A stretch of DNA of 64,000 nucleotides from the NCBI GenBank assembly GCA_038030265.1, contig CM075940.1:6510001-6574000 (forward strand). Reading direction: 5' to 3'. This document shows positions 26,067-38,298 of the stretch, one piece after another. How positions within the stretch are numbered: the stretch's first letter is position 1; each line of letters starts with the position of its first letter. The notes beneath the pieces were generated by a model that saw only the letters and a program-made list of their open reading frames with translations, was not told the DNA's origin and made no database searches. The position numbers and the translations under genes were made by a program. This DNA is from Corythucha ciliata (lineage: Eukaryota; Arthropoda; Insecta; Hemiptera; Tingidae).

Positions 26067-26483
26067 CAGCTCGTGGATCTGTGGGAGGGGCCATAGAGGT
26101 CATGCGCGAGGTCACTCGCGCGAAAACATCATCAAAACCATTTTCCAAACCCCATCTCAGGGGTGGTCACCTTCTTAAATTTTAGGGTCATTTTCTCAGA
26201 GGTAATACTGGTCTGAGACAGACGTGATTTATGAGTCCCCCGAACCATGCTCAACAGAGATATACAGTTGGTCCCAGCCTTACACGGAAAAGAGTGGCCA
26301 CCAGTGCCTCTTGAATGTCTTGAATGGTATCAGCCAATGCCGATTTTCTGAACTCCAGGGCCACTAGTTAGAGCGCTCGACAAAAAAGCTTTCATTGTCT
26401 CTTCTGATCGAAAATTCGTCTCAATTTTCGGATTTTCCGCGTCGAGAAACCCCAAAATAGTTTGACAGTGGTCAGTGGTTATA
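26067..26483 (+). mobile_element. Left part of a second E-family element (E2), cut by element B
   Basis: From CAGCTCGTGGATCTG at 26067 the order of blocks follows the left part of element E (34073-34670): GGGGCC, a CATCAAAACC block, TTTTAGGGTCATTTTCTC, ACTGGTCTGAGA, TATGAGTCCCC, and finally TTCGTCTCAATTTTCGGATT near 26420. The homology ends where element B begins at 26484, so B appears to have inserted into E2. No intact right end was found after 28483. Confidence 0.6.
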
Positions 26484-26621
26484 CAGGGCCGGCCAAACCT
26501 TGAGCCATAAACCTTGTTGTAATAACTCAGGCGGGCCACCCATCCTCGCCCCCCCCCCTCGAGGACAACACTTTGATCTTAGCAAAAGGCCGAGACGCTC
26601 TGAATAAAACGTACTTGGGGC

Positions 26622-27049
26622 CAATAAAGAACGACAAGGATGTTAGGGGCAGGACCCACCAAACAATCACGCCAAAATTGCACCGAAGGTGCGGTCCAGT
26701 CTCCGTTTCGACCTCAGATCTTCAGCTACCTGAGCTACTCGGTCCTGGTCTCATCAGCCCGGCAATTGAGCCGAGTACGGAGCCGATGGACCGCCCCTCA
26801 CCGGAAACGGAGGTGCCACTGCGCTACTATCCCCGCCCCCGGCGCTCCACCCGACCCAGCAAAACCGAGTCAGGGAGGACGAAACGGGGACTGGGGATGT
26901 TGTGGCTGGGCGCCCTCCGTTCCCGGTCAGGTGCGGTCCATCGGCTTCGTACTCGGCTCAATTGCCGGGCTGATGAGATCGAGTAGCTCAGGTAGCTGAA
27001 GGTCTGAGGTCGAAACGGAGACTGTACCGCACCTTCGGTGCAATTTTTT
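26622..27049. mobile_element. Palindromic insert inside element B
   Basis: The insert lies between two copies of CGTACTTGGGGC (26610-26621 and 27050-27061). In element A the matching site occurs once, so one copy is a duplication made on insertion. Two arms of roughly 140 bp (about 26674-26815 and 26905-27049) are near-perfect reverse complements around a short GC-rich centre. Each arm begins with a small hairpin word, GCACCGAAGGTGC or its complement, next to an A or T run. ORFs on both strands are mirror images of each other, so they reflect the symmetry and not a gene. It may be a foldback transposon or an inverted dimer of a short element. Confidence 0.75.
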
Positions 27050-27239
27050 CGTACTTGGGGCTGGTTCAATAATTTCAACAAAATTTAGTAAACCACAGAA
27101 TAATTGGCGTTTTTCAATTGCACAAAAATGTGCCCTGGGGCAGCTCATTGCAGTGCCGGCCTAAGACACTTGGCACCCCCGGCGAATCTTTCACTATCGC
27201 CCCTGTGAATTTGCATTCAGGAGCCGCGAAGTAGCGTTT

Positions 27240-28260
27240 CTTTCCAAACTTCATCTCTCCTTCTCAATTTCATCGGTGGTTTAGCGATTTGCCTCCATTT
27301 TAGCCGCGAATTAGCGATTTTTCTTGCTTTGAATTTGTGTTTTTCATTATTTTAGCTGCTAATGAGCGATTTCACCTGTGACTTAGCGCTATACTATTTT
27401 CTAATTTTAGCCACGAAGTAGCCTAACGGAAACCGTGACATGCCATTTACTCAATTTGTTTCTGTGAATTAGCAAATGTTCTCAATTTGACCCCATACGT
27501 AGCCACTTTTCTTGATTTTAGCCTTGAATTAGCGTTTTACCAAAGTTTAGCCTCCTTGCGAACCGTGAATGACAGTTTTGTTGCCGAATTTGCGCCGCGA
27601 ACTTACGTTTTTTTTTTGTTTTTGTTTTTTTTTTTAATTTTATCCGCGAATTAGCGCGTTTTTCTTATTTAGCCGTGGATAGGCGATTTTGTTTTCTTTC
27701 AGACACGAATTTACCTTCAGAAGCCGCGAATTGGCGTTTTCACCATTTTAACAGCGAATTAGCGCTTTTCCCTACACGTCAGTGCTCTTTCTCAATTTTA
27801 TCGGTGAATTAGCGATTTTTACCCATTTTATGGGAATTAGTGATTTTCTCCACATTAGTCGTGAATTCCTGATTTTAGCCGCTAAAGAGCGATTTTCCCC
27901 AATTTTATCCGTGAATTAGCACTTTTTCTCAATTTTCCTTGTGAATAAGAGTTTTTTACTTTTAGCCATGAATTGGCTTTTCTTAAATTGAATTAGCGTG
28001 TTTTCGTAATTTTAAACGCGAATTACTGTTTTTTTTTTTTTTTCACACTGGATACGCGATTTTAGAATTTTTTCTCAATTTTAGCCGTGAAGTAACGTTT
28101 TACTTCGCGAATTAGCTATGTATTTTTCTTCATTTTATCCGTGATTTAGCCCTTTTTATCACTTCTGTCCGAGAATCAGAGATTTTTCTCAATAATTTCA
28201 GCCGTGAATTTGCCATTTATCCCAATTATAGCCCCAAATTAGCGTTATTTTCAATTTTGA
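27240..28260 (+). repeat. T1 minisatellite array inside element B
   Basis: Units of the GTGAATTAGCGATTTTTCTC type appear in the same orientation as in element A. Many units can be matched in order with element A, so the two arrays descend from a common array and were not amplified independently. Confidence 0.75.
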
Positions 28261-28483
28261 TTTTGATTAAGTGGGCACAAATATTAGCCCATTCCAAACT
28301 TTTATCCGCTTGCTTGTCCCAAGAACAGCACATAAGCGTGTCTTCTCAATTTTAGCCGCCTACAAGGAGGCGCGAATAGTAGCGTTTTCCATTATGATTT
28401 ACCACTGCATGCCACGGGCGGGCCATTGTGAAAGGCTCAGCGGGCCACTTCTTGGCTCGCGAGCCCTGGGTTGGCCAGCCCTG

Positions 28484-31064
28484 CAACCCTCTCCTGTGAT
28501 TGGACACAAAATGGTGTCAAATTAGCACAATGAAGTGCAAAAATAGCTGTTTCTGGATCAAATAATCCGAATCTGCGGAGAGGAGGGGGAGTCTGTATTT
28601 TATGTTGAGTTTCAAGGGGGTGATGGGTCGGGAATTTTTTTAATCCGGCCCACCCTTTTTTTGCCGAGCTGGCTACGCCTTTGTCAGCAAGGTTGACGTT
28701 AAAGTAGGGCTGAAATGCCTAGACGCAGCCCCGCCCAAAAATTTCCCAGAGCTGTGAAATAAACAAAAAAATAGCGCGCGGGTGGTTGAGCGTCTTCCCT
28801 TCGGATCCACGCCTAATTATGCATTTCGTAGTCAGTTTTAGCACCCTTGTTAAGAGATCATAATCAACTTAATTTTTTAGAAACTCCTTCATTTTTATAA
28901 GTTTCCTCTGAGAAAAAAAAAATACTGGATGAATGTTGGTTCATCATAAAGGATAATGAGGTCATGTTTTTACGAGAATCTCATAATTTTATTTATGATG
29001 TAGTCGGTAATAAACTGGATTTTTTATTACCTCTCCTTAAAAAAAAGGAGCAGTTTCTTTAGCACAAAGGCCGGGGATCTTGCTTCTAACACAAAACAAG
29101 TTCAAAATTTGTTCGTGGATTGAAAAATAATTGGAAAAATATTTGAGCTATTGTGAAAAAAGACAATTTCTGCTTAAGACAAGTTCACTCGTTGTTTTAA
29201 TTATTAATACCGCGTCAACTGTACGGGGAAAAACACGGTTTTATTTTTGTGTAATTTAAAAGCGAAAACAAAAGATCGACGTTAAAACTTGGAATAGTTG
29301 GCAATGGAGTGTCGATCCAGCTGGAAAGGAGCTTAAAGAAGATAAACAATGAGTAACTCCTGATATTGGATGGCAAGTGAAGGAGCCTGCTGGAAGAAAT
29401 TAACATCAAGAACTTTAGATGTGTTGTTAGACTTGCTTTAATGAAGGTTCCTTCTCTTTGCCCTCCCCATTCATTTTATTTCGCTTTTAAGAAGAATCAG
29501 AGTTGGTCCTCCTTAACGCCAGAATTGGCTTTGCCCCGTCGGTTTCTTCTGAAAATGAGTAATAATTAGAAATATGTTATTGATATTCGCATATAAGGGT
29601 GAAATATTGGCCTCTACGAACGGGCGGGGGTTACGAACTAGTCAGGTCCTTTGTTGTTCTGACGAGTTTAAACTATTTTAACATGACAGCTCTGACTTAT
29701 TGATTTTGTTTCGCGTATCATGAGTGTTTCCTCAATTTCTCTTCTCTGGGAATGACACAAAACAATACCTCTTGAATTCGCGGAACTCTCTGCGATGAAG
29801 GTATTGAGTGCATCCGACGCAGTATTACTGAACATATTTCCATATCCAAGCCTACTGAATCAAAGTTGTTGAACGGGTCACGAGCCCAATTAACGAGCAC
29901 GTCAGCGGTCATTTAAATCTTACCAATTCCATTCAAATGTTTGATTCCAACTGCTCGTTATGCTCCCAATGGTTTAACCTTTGAAATTTTCTATCCAAAG
30001 CGAGCCTCTACCACTTTTCAGTAAACTACGTTTCATTGTTCCTGCTAGTATACCCCGTCCTCTGGTCTGGGGAACCTAATTACTATAGGCGTATAGGCCA
30101 ACGAGTAATCATATTTCCGGCAATGACCATTGTTTCATTTGATACAAACTAATTTATCATGTGCTCTTAATAGAACCATCTCCAATTATTTCGCTAGTTG
30201 AGTATTGTTAGTGTTGGGGACCTTGTATAGTGGTCGAAGAGGTGGGTGCTCACTCTAATCAGGTCCTTTCACCGCCAGCTATTACTGAATTTGAAGGTTT
30301 TTCGTGAGCCATTATGTTTTAAAATGGTTGTGCACTTGGTTTTAGGCCGTCTAAAACAATGTATTATTTCTGACAGTGAATTATTTTTAATCAAAAGCAA
30401 TAATGTTTGAAATGACATCAAGATCAATGATGCTTTGAAGCATGATAACTTTGCAGACCACAATATTCGTGTAGCAATCATGCCCACATTACACGCTCAC
30501 AAGCCTTATAATATGTATCACCGCTGTTCCCACTAACTACGCTAATTTGTCTTACACAAAATTATTATGAATATCTGATTTCCGCCCACTGAAATTAAGT
30601 CTCTGACCTATCCAAGTCTCCACCTCAATTTCCCACAGCCTTGTCATCCCCCTTCCACCCCCCTTTAGTCAATTATCCGGAAACTCAATCATGTCAAAGG
30701 TTAGACGAGAGAATCTGACACCCCTCTCTTTCTTTCCGTCCACTCAATCCATTTTACCACAACTGCATTAATGACAAGGCACATTTTCATGACTGAAGAA
30801 TGATACAAAATGGACAATAAAGGTGTTCTTTCCTTCTCAATTTTTTTATGGCACACTTCCATAATCACGTAGTCTGACTAATAAATATTGAAATAACGTT
30901 AACGCGAAAAAAAATTAGGATGTACAAAATAAAATATGATGGTGTGATGGAGAAAGGCATCAGGAACTGTCTCGCTAGGCAATAACACGCACGACCGAGT
31001 CAGTTGTGCGGTGCGTAGCATTATTCCTGGAGTGGCGGGTCGGTGGTTTTTTTTTTCACTGAAA
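28484..31064. other. gene-free stretch
   Basis: No gene, RNA or array could be supported. A G-family-like trace (GCCGAGCTGGCTACGCC near 28665) occurs near the left edge. ORFs at 29215-29409, 29718-29912 and 30269-30487 are short, lack motifs and have no splice context. Confidence 0.4.
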
Positions 31065-31520
31065 ACTCCAATTTCGCGGGGTTTAGTCATTGATAAGACT
31101 TTCCCTACAAAGTGTTTAAGGTTTTAAGTAATCGAAAATAATTTTTTTTGTGGTTTCCACCTTTAAAATAACGATTTTGAGGACCTGTCTGCTGTCTCTC
31201 TAGAATATCAAATTTCGTGGATTTGCCTTTTTCAATCATTAATTTTGCGGCTCTAGCTATTCAAAATCCCGATTTTGCGGGGGTTGCCCACTCAAAAAAC
31301 CAATTTCGAGGTTTAATTAAAAAAAAAATATTCCCTGTTTGGCTCTGCAAAAAGACAGTTTTGTGGAGTTGGCGCTTCAGATGCATGCTCCTGTCGAATT
31401 CTTTCAGCGCCATCACGAGGTTGCGGTCGTAGGGGAGGGGGGGGGCTGTGGTGGTCGGATTTCAACTATGAAATATCCGAAACCGGGCTTTTTTTTTATT
31501 ATTTCAAACGCGAAATCGTG
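31065..31520 (+). repeat. T2-type array with G run
   Basis: Units such as CCCGATTTTGCGGGGGTTGC and AAACCAATTTCGAGGTTT repeat from about 31065, with a 10-base G run near 31437. The ORF pair at 31217-31521 is an array product. Confidence 0.6.
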
Positions 31521-33479
31521 ATTTTTCTCCTAACTAGCGTTGGTGATATCACCAATCAAAATATTTTCCGGTCAATTAGCATGAACTTGACCAGCCAAAA
31601 TCTATTCCCGTTAAAACAAGATAAATTCCAGTTGCGGTTCCACAAGTTATCGTCGTACAAGTAATGATGAGAAAAAAAAACTGGCTGACGGATAAGGTGC
31701 AATAAAATTCTTGTGTGTTTCTCAGACCATAAGGTATTGAATAATAACAAGGGGTGATTTCCACCAAAAACGAATTTCAAGAGGTCGCCAGCTGCCCTAG
31801 AAGTGGCCAAAAACAAGCGTTTTTAAATGTGGTCAGTTTTGGTTTTCGTCGGACGTATTCACAACTCTGGTCCTGCCGAGGCTGGTGGTTATAAGGCGGA
31901 TTCAGAAGTCCTGAACGCAGGGGGAAAATACCAATCAGCTTGCCGAAACCAAAGCTCTATTCGATTTTTTAGGGCCCACATCACTATTGCAACGTGAAAT
32001 TCAACAATTTGAGAGAAAAAAACAAGCAGTAAGTTCGGCAGAATTGTGCGTTTTTTTATTAAAAAACCCAGATTCCAGGCCAAAGACAAGTTAAACAGCT
32101 TATTATCCTACTGATATAAGCTACTCCCTTCGACTGTGTTTACTTCACTAACTCGGAACTAGCTATCGACTTGGAAATCGTCAATTTGGACCTGGTAACG
32201 GCATAAATTTGCCCCTCTAATCCCTAAAACCTAGAAATGTTGCTCCCAAAACAAACATTTAGCTACAAGAATCCCCATTTTTCGACAGAAACGGTCAAAT
32301 ATTTCCTGGAATCTTACAATATAGCAGAAAAATGAAATATAGCTCTCTGAACCCGATTCTAACGCTATTTGGCTTAGTACATGCCTCGGCAGGAGGTCCA
32401 AATCAAATTTTTCGGCCAGAAATTCATAATTTTACTGCATAGAATAACCATTTAGCCTAGAGAATGTTAATCATATTCCTGGAATCACTGAACATACCCC
32501 AAATAACTATCACACGGACGATTCAAGTACCAGGGACTGATTTTTCAGTGACAAAACTTAAAATTTTAACCGGTAACTATCGATTCAGGCCTTCAAACTA
32601 GCCACTTGACTGTGATGAAACTGTAGACACTTTGACCAGATAAACCCATACAATTTGGCTCCATGATAGACTCTCCACTACAAAGATGGCCAATTTTTTA
32701 CTGAAACCAAGGTTGTGTAACAGCAATTTTGCCCCATTGAGCTTCCCTTACTAGGGCCTCATAACTGCTAATTTTGACACATGTTAAAGAACGTGATCGA
32801 GCCATTCATCCCACCCCCCATTCTAACCCTCCAAGTATCAGGCAGTGTATGATGGTCACAGCCCCCCCCCCCTCAGATTATGAAAAAAACGAAAACGAAC
32901 ATTCGGCAGCTTCTCAGCTATGGAAATCAAGTTTTTTTTCGGCTTTTCAGCCACGAAAATTAATATTTGGTGGCCTATTAGTCGGGAAAAGAATATTTGG
33001 TTGCCGAACGAAGAACGAGATTTTACAGCTTTTGAGTACCCCCCCCCCCCCAAATTATGTAGTGACCTATTAGTAGCGACAAACAAAAATGGTACGGCGT
33101 TATAGTAAAGAAAAACATGCGTGTGTTTCCTGGGTGACATCTGAAGTTTAGGGTGTGGGTCGAGTTTCTTGCTCAACTCACAGTGACCGGCTCGAAGCGC
33201 CCGAAAATGAGTGCGCGGTGTGTCATGAGAAGACGGCAACCGACTTGACGACGGTGGGCGCACCAAAATTCCAACTGAGTGTCATCGCTCAGACGTCTTC
33301 GCCAGCAGACGGAGGGCCTAGGTCAGTTGAACTCTATCCACCCTCTGGTACGCTACTTATCATAATCTCTTGAGGAAAAAATTAAGGTCTATATTTTGAC
33401 CGTCAAATTCCAGACAACTGACCTGTCAATTGGCAATGTTCAAGGAAGTCAATTGACCAAAACCCAACACTATTTTTAA
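31521..33479. other. Degenerate repeat debris, no gene
   Basis: A block near 31800-31830 (GCCCTAGAAGTGGCCAAAAA) resembles 37770-37795 and so the E-related sequence. From about 32150 to 32770 short motifs of the TTTGGCC and AATTTTGACC kind recur weakly, but I could not fix a unit. Long C runs occur at about 32866 and 33039-33051. The 136-codon ORF at 32856-33266 (-) spans these runs and shows no domain. Confidence 0.4.
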
Positions 33480-34072
33480 CAGTGAAATAACCCAAATCGC
33501 ACTTCTATTCTTTTTCAACCCCGAAAATCGCGTTTCATGTCCACTGTAGCAGCGAACTAGTCAATATCAGGTTTTTTGTTGTTTTTTTAACCGTGATTTT
33601 TTCCATTTTAACCGCGAAAAAGCTCAAGTCAAATCACGAATTACCTCCATTAGAACCACGAAATCGCGTTTGTTTCCATTTTAATCGCGAAACAGTTAAA
33701 ATCGCATTGTTTCTCTATTGCACGGGGATGACTCCTCCAAAAAAAAAAGCCGCTTCGATGGCGCACCCAAAATACCAATTTCGAAGGAAATTGAAAAAGC
33801 CAATTTCGTGGAGTTAAGCAATTGAAAATGCCATTCTCACGGATAGGACTCTGAATAAAACCGATTTCACCGATTTGGCTCTTTGGCGGATTTGGCTATT
33901 TCACGGGCTTTATTAATCGGAAAACCTTAATTTCGCGGGTTTGTGCCACGGCTCTTCTGAAAACGTAACTTGTGGAGTTGGCGCACTCAAAAAACGAATT
34001 TCGCGGGGGTTGAGGCTTTGGAAAAACCTCTCTCGTGAATTGAACGTTTTCCGGGGTCCAATGGATGACCAC
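33480..34072 (+). repeat. T2/T1 mixed minisatellite array
   Basis: Units such as TTTTAACCGCGAAAAAGCTC, then CCAATTTCGTGGAGTTAAGC and AACGAATTTCGCGGGGGTTG, run up to the left end of element E. The change of unit near 33730 suggests two arrays joined end to end. Confidence 0.55.
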
Positions 34073-37000
34073 CAGTGGCGGATCCAAGGGGGGCCACAGG
34101 GGCCATGCCCCCCCCCTTGGAGTCAAAGTCACTTGTGCAAATTAAACCATCAAAACCGCCTCCAAAATCCCATCGAGTCAAATTTTAGGGTTATTTTCTC
34201 AAAGGTACTGGTCTGAGAAACGCGTAATTCATGAGTCCCCTGAGCCGTGCTCAACCAAGAAATACAGACGGTTCCAGATTGACACGCAACCTGGCCGCTA
34301 GTGCAGGGGCCCTTACACGGTCCAGAAATGAATGTTTCGCGTCATGGTCACTCGTATCAGCCGATTTTCACTACCCTAGGGTCACTATAGTACGAGCGCT
34401 CGTTAAAAACCAAGCCACACCGAATCATGATGGTTGCCACCATCATGTCTTAAAAAGCGTCCATGGATCCATCCATGAGGCAAGACACTTGAGCTGCCCA
34501 GAGAGTTCCATGTGCATCAGGACTCTTCTTTTGGACTTTAGCGCTGTCCGCGGGAAAGTTCGTGCGTTTAAAACGGAGGCATCAAAGTGAGAGCCCTTTC
34601 ATTGAATCTACCTATCCAAATTTCGTCTCAATTTTCGGATTCCCCTTGTGGAGAATCCCAAAATATTGGTAAGAATGGAGCTTCACAGTTGTTTGAGCTT
34701 TCTGTGGTTAGAGCTTCGCTGTGGTTCGACCTTTTTTTGTGGTTGGCAGGAGTATTCAGTTGACCTCCATTAGACTTTGAAGCGCTGACTTAGTGGGGCA
34801 GCTGATCACTCCCAGACATCTCCAATAAGGAAAAATCCATCAGGATCGCCACATTGTGCATAGCAAAAATCTTTGCAGGTACGGCTCAGCAATAAACCAA
34901 TTTTCTCGATTGCACCCAATTTCCAGCACCAATTTTGTGCTTCTTTTGTGCTGACCCCACAAATTTCGTGGGGTTAACTAATTTAAAAGCCACGCCCCTT
35001 TCGTGGTTTTTGTTATTTTTCCTGATTTCTCTAGCCGAAAAATTAGCTATTTTCCTGTGTATGGCTCACTGAAAAACACGTTTCTCAGATTTCGCCCTCT
35101 AATAACCGATATTCTGGATATTTTCACGTGTCGAGTTCATTAATAAATAAATATCACCTACATATTTAGTCGTAGCTGACAAACCAATTTCGCGTGGTAG
35201 CTCAATTCAGAGACCGTATTCGCTGATTTTATCGGACTTTAAAACCATTTTCACAGGAATGACTCACCAAAAATCAATTTCTCGAATTTTGATCTCGAAA
35301 ATGCCAAATTTCGCAGAATTTTCTCGCAAAATAAAAATATTTTCGCTTGACCTACGGAGAAAGTGGCTATTTTCATCATGGCAACCTCACGACGAAAGAA
35401 ACACGTCATTGAGTGAACGAAAGTACTTTATGTCACTGCTAGGAGTGATTTAAAGTACTTTGCGTCACTGTTAGAAGTGATGTGTTTGGAGTGAATCGTG
35501 GTAAAGTGCCTCACACTTCGCCGGTCAACCGTAAAATAGCGTTCGCAACTCGTGAAGAGCGTCTTTACGGGCTCGTTGTAGTTAGCGATTTCATCTTCGC
35601 CTCGATCACTAAACACAACTCGCGCGTAAAGTGACGCATTCCTCACTTGTTGTGAAATATACTATTCCCAAATGTGAAATATACTATTCCACTGCACTGT
35701 AAAATAAATTTATCGGATTTTGCTCACTAAAAGCCAATTTCGGGGATTTTTTGCACCAGTAAACCAATTTCGCTGGGTGGTCCAAATCAGATTGCTCTCT
35801 AATTTGGGCCACCCAGTGAAATATTGGTTTGCCGGCAATGAAAATCCCCCCGAAATTGCTTTTTCTGTGAGCAAAATCCGAGAAATTTATGCGCGAAATG
35901 CTAAGCCAAGGTCACAATTTACGCGAAACGGCACATATGGGTGAGAGAAAAACTGCTTCGAAATGGCTGTGGCACACCGAGGGAAAAATTCACGCTAAAT
36001 GCCCCCATTTTGTGGGCAAAATGCAACATCTTGGGAAACACTCTCGTTCAACTCGCAAATTGTATGAGGAATTGTCTATTACATAAAAATTACCATGGAC
36101 AATTGTGTTGCTATTATGAGGACATTATCAATTGGAAGTCGAAAATGGGAAATAATTCACGGGAATAATCACAATTGAGGCGAAATTAATTTTTAGAAAA
36201 GCTCCAATTTTAGGACGAAACGTCATACCCAGGCCACAATTTAAGCGTAAGGCCTCATTCAGGGCAAAATCCGTGCAAAACTGCACGTGCTAAGCATTAT
36301 TTACGCGAATTGTCGCATTCAAACCGGAATTCACACACAATACAATGCCCCCACTTGTTGCTCTTGTTGTTGGCAAAAGACAACATTCGGGGAACCACTC
36401 TCACGTGAATCGTCAATTTCAAGACAAAATCCATGCGAAATGCCTCACCAAGGGAAATTTTATGGTGAAATTGTCTATTTCATGAAAAAACTTGTCAGTT
36501 TCACGAAGAAATTGTCGATTTCAATAGGAAATAGTTTGTTGTATGAGAAAACTTGCAATTTTATACGAATTCTTAAGCTGGCGAGCTAATGGTTGTCATT
36601 ATGGTTAAATTTTCAGTTTAAAAGGTGTCAATTCAGTGAGAGCATCGTCGGTTTCAAGAGGAATTTGCCATTTTTATTAACGAATTGTCAAATTAATTTA
36701 CAAATTATCAATTTGAAATAGAAATTATCAATTTGAAGCAGAAATAGACAATTTGTTTTGTGGTTGGCCTTTTTTTCTGTTGAAGCATTAATGTGGTTTG
36801 GAGCTTTGGTGTGAATTTAAAAAGCTGTCGATCATGTGGCCACCGTGTGCGGGTAAATTCGTGCGATTTTTCGTGTGGGCAAATTCGTGTGGCTCTATTT
36901 ATGCAACGCCCTGTGGAATCACAGTGATAACTTATTCAAAGGCTCGTATGACTGGAAATCCATCTCGATTTTCGGAATCCCTGTGTCGTGAAAAGTCTAA

Positions 37001-37231
37001 AATACGCGGTTTTGTCCATTTTTAAATTTTCGTCATGTTTGCCGATAATTGCTTTTTAATAGAAAAATTGATTTCAAAGTGTTTCGATCTGAGCCGGACG
37101 TGGCTCACTTGAGTCCCTTATGGACAATGCTCAATTTTCCCTGGATAACGTGCCAAAACTTGGAAAATGTGCCGGGGTCGGATGGAGTCATGCCCCCCCC
37201 CTCCCTTAAGCTGACTCTGGATCCGCGCCTG
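34073..37231 (+). mobile_element. Element E: 3.2-kb non-autonomous element with CAGTGGCGGATCCA-type ends
   Basis: The left end CAGTGGCGGATCCAAG and the right end TCTGGATCCGCGCCTG form an imperfect terminal inverted repeat, each followed inward by a long G/C run. The flanking octamers ATGACCAC (34065-34072) and ATGACCTT (37232-37239) agree at six of eight positions, in keeping with an aged 8-bp hAT-type target duplication. No transposase is visible. The interior holds an E-specific left block to 34670, T7 traces, T2 units from about 34900, a 30-bp tandem duplication at 35420-35481 and a further array (35700-36740) of GCGAAATGC- and AATTGTC-like units. Confidence 0.7.
35420..35481 (+). repeat. 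Two-copy 30-bp tandem repeat inside element E
   Basis: The unit beginning AAAGTACTTTATGTCACTG at 35420 is repeated at 35452 as AAAGTACTTTGCGTCACTG, with a shared AGTGAT end. A second small duplication, GTGAAATATACTATTCC, occurs twice at 35651-35691. Confidence 0.7.
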
Positions 37232-38000
37232 ATGACCTTGCAATCGAACAGGGAAGAAAGAGCCTCGACGCACACCGCTCCAAAAGTGGTGACAGAGACT
37301 AGAAAATCGCCCCAAACCAACGGCAGTGTGAAAAGTTCATTTTCGGGCAAATTATAAAGGGAGCTGATGCCGCCTTAGGTGTCTTTTGAATGAGACCGGC
37401 CGCATTGTCCTCATTGAAACTCATCACTGACGCCATCACCAATTTTCGCGTTTCTTCTTCTTTTTTTCTCTCTCTATTTATGAGTTTTAGCCATTTTCGC
37501 CAAAAACGCCCAGGACGAGAACGCCAGTGGGCGTTTTTCTGAGTTATTTTTTCAATCTGAGCCCAAAAGTGGTTTATGAGTCGCTCTGACCAAGCCCAAA
37601 ATACAAATTCAGACAGTCCCTGCCAGGATGAACCAAAGTGACCGTTAGTGCCTCTCAAAATGGCTATAAATGAGCGTTTTGAGCCCCTTTCCGATCCCTC
37701 AGACGATGCTGAATTGTGAAATGCAGCTGGTCTAGGACAAAACGCTCTTAAGGGGCACCGTCAGCGCCCCTCGAAGTGGCCAAAAATGAGCGCTTCACTG
37801 TGTCGTTGCTTTTCGGCTAAGGTTCTCCACTTTACGGCGGGCCAGTGAGGTCCGCCTGCGTCGAGGCTTTTCCTCGGACCTTTGGGGTTGACAGTCTTGT
37901 TGGTCGCTGTTCACGGGAAAACTCGTCAAAAACATGGGATCACGGAGAGAATCCATCAATCGCTCGTCTGGTTAGAAGAGGATGAGCCACCCTTTTTGGA
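37232..38000. other. E-related fragment, no gene
   Basis: The stretch about 37550-37810 repeats the E interior order (CAATCTGAGCCC, TATGAGTCGCTCTGACC, CAGACAGTCCC, GACCGTTAGTGCCTCTC) in diverged form, and 37660-37800 appears to duplicate part of it again. The 119-codon ORF at 37299-37658 (-) lies across this repeat and has no recognisable domain. Confidence 0.5.
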
Positions 38001-38214
38001 GACCATAAGCTTTTTTTTTTTTTGAACCATACAGCCATGGTGTTTTTTAAAGAATGCATTTCGGGCCCATTCCCGGTGCCCCTCATCAGCATTACGCTTC
38101 ACTTCTAAGGCCAAACACCCACCCGCCACCTGATGAGGGGCACCGGGAATGGACCCGAAATGCATTCTTTAAAAAACACCATGGCTGTATGGTTCAAAAA
38201 AAAAGTTTATGGTC
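38001..38214. repeat. Long near-perfect hairpin 1
   Basis: The arms 38001-38089 and 38130-38214 are reverse complements with a 40-base loop. Across the 66 bases from GAACCATACAGCC to CCCCTCATCAG I see one mismatch; the outer part differs in poly-T length and one base. Matching ORFs on the two strands (both reading MHFG, IPGAPHQ) are caused by this symmetry. It could be a foldback element, or a hairpin RNA if transcribed. It lies about 860 bp beyond the stop codon of the FOCAD-like gene. Confidence 0.85.
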
Positions 38215-38298
38215 TACAAGTCGAAGCAACAGCCAAGGAAAGGATTTTGAACAAATTCCGAAATTTGACACCCTTTTTGGCTTTTTAAAATGAGGAAT

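Larger units (their letters stand above)
26484..28483 (+). mobile_element. Element B: second copy of the element A family, carrying a nested palindrome
   Basis: The ends CAGGGCCGGCCAAACC and GGTTGGCCAGCCCTG match element A, and the subterminal sequence follows A closely (a CTTTGATCTTA block at left, GTGAAAGGCTCAGCGGGCC at right). A T1 array fills about 27240-28260. A 428-bp palindromic insert at 26622-27049 interrupts the left subterminal region. The flanking octamers (TGGTTATA and CAACCCTC) do not match, so the original target duplication is lost or an end is rearranged. There is no transposase. Confidence 0.8.

Noticed and set aside
26573..27148. ORFs on both strands with similar peptides (KLHRRCG, SVSTSDLQLPELL)
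   Set aside because: They mirror each other because the DNA is palindromic, and they end at the palindrome edges.
26476..28491. Target duplication for element B
   Set aside because: The flanking octamers TGGTTATA and CAACCCTC do not match, though both ends are clear.
32856..33266. 136-codon minus-strand ORF
   Set aside because: It crosses two long C/G runs and repeat debris, with no domain and no splice partners.
37299..37658. 119-codon minus-strand ORF
   Set aside because: It lies in E-related repeat; the equivalent positions in other copies are not open.
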